A program made the position numbers and the translations under genes. From the NCBI RefSeq assembly GCF_030410485.1, contig NZ_JAUHHC010000001.1, positions 620,001 through 684,000 on the forward strand: 64,000 nucleotides of DNA, in the 5' to 3' direction. The stretch comes from Roseateles violae (GTDB lineage: Bacteria > Pseudomonadota > Gammaproteobacteria > Burkholderiales > Burkholderiaceae_C). Under the pieces are notes generated by a model, which had not been told where the DNA came from, searched no databases, and saw only the letters and a list, made by a program, of their open reading frames with translations. Every line of letters begins with the position of its first letter. Positions within the stretch are counted from its first letter, which is position 1. This document shows, in pieces, positions 61,916 through 64,000 of the stretch.

Positions 61916-64000
61916 ATGAGCAACTTCGCCATGCCGCCCGAAACCCAGCGCCTACCCGACCCCTATCGCGAGGAGATCGCCGTCGTGCGCCAGCTGGCCC
62001 AGGGCCTGGGCCGCGCGCTGGACTGGCCGGGCGTGATCGCCCAGGCCTCGCCCTGGGTGCAGCAGGTGCGCGCCAACCCGGCGCCGTTCTGGGCGATGGA
62101 GTCGCTGCTGCGCGAGTACCCGATCACCAGCGCCGAGGGCCTGGCCCTGATGCGCCTGGCCGAAGCGCTCTTGCGCGTGCCCGATGCGCCGACCGCGATC
62201 GCGCTGACGGCCGACCAGCTGGGCCGCGCCGATTTCGACGGCGCCTCGGACGGCCCGCACAAGATGCTGGCCAGCCTGTCGGCCTCGGCGATCGGCCTGT
62301 CGAAGAAGTTCCTGCCCGGCGCCGACGAGGAGGGCGGCCTCTTGAAGCGCCTGGGCGCGCAGACGGTCGTGGCCGCCACGGTGCGGGCGATCCAGCTGCT
62401 GGGCCGGCAGTTCGTGCTGGGGCGCAATATCGGCGAGGCGATGGGCGAGGCGGCCGGCGCGCGCAAGGTTCAGGGCATGCTGCGCTTCAGCTACGACATG
62501 CTGGGCGAGGGCGCCCGCACCGAGGACGATGCACGCCGCTACCACGCCGCCTATGTCGCCGCGATCGAGGCGATCGCCGGCGGCCGCCGTGCCGAGGCGC
62601 CCGAGAGCGCCGATGGCATCTCGATCAAGCTCTCCGCGCTGTTCTCGCGCTACGAGGTGCTGCAGCGCGAGCGGGTGTTCGCCGAGCTCCTGCCGCGCGT
62701 CTGGCGGCTGATCGAGCTGGCGGCACAAGCCAATATCAATCTGACCATCGACGCCGAGGAGGTGGACCGCCTGGAGCTCTCGCTGGACGTACTGGACGTG
62801 CTGGCCCAGCGCATTGCCGGCGCCTATCCGCAGTGGCGCGGCTTCGGCCTGGCGGTGCAGGCCTATCAGACGCGGGCCCTGGCCGTCGTCGACGAGGTCG
62901 CTGCGATCGCCCGCAAGCATGGCCTGAAATTCATGGTGCGCCTGGTCAAGGGCGCCTACTGGGACGGCGAGATCAAGCGCGCCCAGGAGCTGGGCCTCGC
63001 CGCCTATCCGGTGTTCACCCACAAGCAGCACACCGACGTGTCCTATCTGGCCTGCGCGCAGCGCCTTATCGCGCATGCCGATGTGATCTACCCGCAGTTC
63101 GCCAGCCACAACGCCGGCACGATCGCGGCGATCGTGCAGATGGCGCGCACGGCCGGCGCCAAGTTCGAGATGCAGCGCCTGCATGGCATGGGCGAGGGCG
63201 TCTACCGCGAGGTGCTGAAGGACGGCAGCATTCCCTGCCGCGTCTACGCCCCGGTCGGCGAGCACCGCGACCTGCTGGCCTATCTGGTGCGCCGCCTGCT
63301 CGAGAACGGCGCCAATTCCTCCTTTGTCCACCAGCTGGCCGATGCCAATGTCGATCTGCCGGAGCTGCTGGGCTCGCCGCTCGCGGAGCTGGCCGACGCC
63401 GGCGCGCTGCCGCTGCCGGCGGCGATCTACCCGGGCCGGCCGAATTCCACCGGCCTGGACCTGACGGCGCCGGCGCAGCGCGTCGCGATCCAGCAGGCGC
63501 TGCAGCGCGCGGTCGTGCAGCCGGTCGCCGAGGCCGATGCCGACGATGTGGCCGCCGCGATGGAGCGGCTGGCCTTCGGCTTCCCGGCCTGGAACGCGCG
63601 GCCGGTGGCCGAGCGCGCGGCGGTGCTGCGCCGCGCCGCCGACGCGCTGGACGCGGCCCTGCCCGAGTTCTGCGCGCTGCTGGTCAAGGAGGCCTACAAG
63701 ACCCAGGCCGATTGCGTCGCCGAGGTGCGCGAGGCGGTCGACTTCCTGCGCTATTACGCCGACCAGGCCGAGCTCGATCCGCAGCTGCGCGGCCGCGGCG
63801 TCTTCGTCTGCATCAGCCCCTGGAACTTCCCGCTGGCGATCTTTGCCGGCCAGGTCGTCGCCGCGCTGGTCGCCGGCAACACGGTGGCCGCCAAGCCGGC
63901 CGAGCAGACGCCCTTCGTGGCGCTGAAGATGGTCGAGCTGCTGCATGCGGCCGGTGTGCCGCAGGACGTGCTGGCGCTGCTGCACGGCCCCGGCGAGACG
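61916..64000 (+). CDS. putA: Bifunctional or trifunctional proline utilisation protein PutA (5' part)
   Basis: 695 residues are visible and the gene continues past the right edge. Starts MSNFAMPPETQRLPDPYREE with no RHH DNA-binding domain. The proline dehydrogenase barrel follows: GISIKLSALFSRYEVLQRER, MVRLVKGAYWDGEIKRAQ, FTHKQHTDVSYLACAQRLI, FASHNAGTIAAIVQMA, RVYAPVGEHRDLLAYLVRRL, then NSSF. The start of the aldehyde dehydrogenase domain appears at FVCISPWNFPLAIFAGQ. PutA oxidises proline to glutamate with FAD and NAD. Confidence 0.95.
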   Translation, partial: MSNFAMPPETQRLPDPYREEIAVVRQLAQGLGRALDWPGVIAQASPWVQQVRANPAPFWAMESLLREYPITSAEGLALMRLAEALLRVPDAPTAIALTADQLGRADFDGASDGPHKMLASLSASAIGLSKKFLPGADEEGGLLKRLGAQTVVAATVRAIQLLGRQFVLGRNIGEAMGEAAGARKVQGMLRFSYDMLGEGARTEDDARRYHAAYVAAIEAIAGGRRAEAPESADGISIKLSALFSRYEVLQRERVFAELLPRVWRLIELAAQANINLTIDAEEVDRLELSLDVLDVLAQRIAGAYPQWRGFGLAVQAYQTRALAVVDEVAAIARKHGLKFMVRLVKGAYWDGEIKRAQELGLAAYPVFTHKQHTDVSYLACAQRLIAHADVIYPQFASHNAGTIAAIVQMARTAGAKFEMQRLHGMGEGVYREVLKDGSIPCRVYAPVGEHRDLLAYLVRRLLENGANSSFVHQLADANVDLPELLGSPLAELADAGALPLPAAIYPGRPNSTGLDLTAPAQRVAIQQALQRAVVQPVAEADADDVAAAMERLAFGFPAWNARPVAERAAVLRRAADALDAALPEFCALLVKEAYKTQADCVAEVREAVDFLRYYADQAELDPQLRGRGVFVCISPWNFPLAIFAGQVVAALVAGNTVAAKPAEQTPFVALKMVELLHAAGVPQDVLALLHGPGET

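Noticed and set aside
61952-63985. 677-codon minus-strand frame
   Set aside because: Antisense shadow of putA, low-complexity, no start signal.

Overview
GC-rich chromosomal DNA (about 70% G+C by eye) with dense, short-spaced genes. The gene content suggests a beta-proteobacterium of the order Burkholderiales, perhaps the Rubrivivax/Leptothrix/Roseateles side. Pointers are a QueE with the C-x14-C-x2-C cluster described for Burkholderia, a Bug/TctC-type solute-binding protein, a PEP-CTERM protein plus exosortase-associated acyltransferase, a trifunctional-type PutA without an N-terminal RHH domain beside a divergent Lrp-type regulator, and the mnmG-rsmG-parA/parB block. This assignment is inference from families, not from a marker gene. 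No rRNA, tRNA, CRISPR array or insertion sequence was recognised.

Layout. 1-8.1 kb: 5' part of a LysR regulator, small conserved proteins, a D-threonine-aldolase-like PLP enzyme, a Suv3-like RNA helicase, a phosphodiesterase-fold protein and an alpha/beta hydrolase. 8.1-11.3 kb: envelope and stress genes (Cys-repeat periplasmic protein, crystallin/glycine-zipper protein, lone receiver domain, bacterioferritin-like protein, BON lipoprotein). 11.3-17.9 kb: two intergenic regions with DnaA-box-like sequences flank queuosine genes (a three-domain QueD fusion and queE), dctA, ompW and a GDSL lipoprotein. 17.9-25.3 kb: MazG-like and DEDDh exonuclease genes, an AbrB/PIN toxin-antitoxin-like pair, an HNH-like protein divergent from a WYL regulator, cobalamin adenosyltransferase and a D-lactate-dehydrogenase-like flavoprotein. 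25.4-31.2 kb: exosortase-linked acyltransferase, then the prkA-yeaH-spoVR stress operon behind a sigma-54-like promoter. 31.6-38.8 kb: parB, parA, rsmG, mnmG with two parS sites inside genes; the par genes are separated by a + strand argC-GNAT pair. 38.9-42.2 kb: YkgJ-like protein, Bug-type receptor, DUF2061, and a LuxR quorum-sensing locus with two matching lux boxes and a 19-codon peptide gene. 42.2-50.3 kb: NatAB-like ABC exporter with a secreted hydrolase, MaoC, GST, Nudix, thioredoxin-like and DUF1697 genes. 50.4-64 kb: AlkD-like protein, PEP-CTERM protein, TAXI receptor with zinc-ribbon protein, DUF4397 lipoprotein, dienoyl-CoA reductase, a PAS-GGDEF-EAL protein, and Lrp/putA running off the end.

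The most interesting points are: (1) a strong replication-origin candidate at 17.64-17.90 kb with a related element at 11.34-11.53 kb, in a region that also carries parABS; (2) the LuxR locus, where the same 16-bp box lies before luxR and before a tiny peptide gene; (3) a QueD fusion whose zinc/cysteine half-site and Asp-His half-site sit in different domains.
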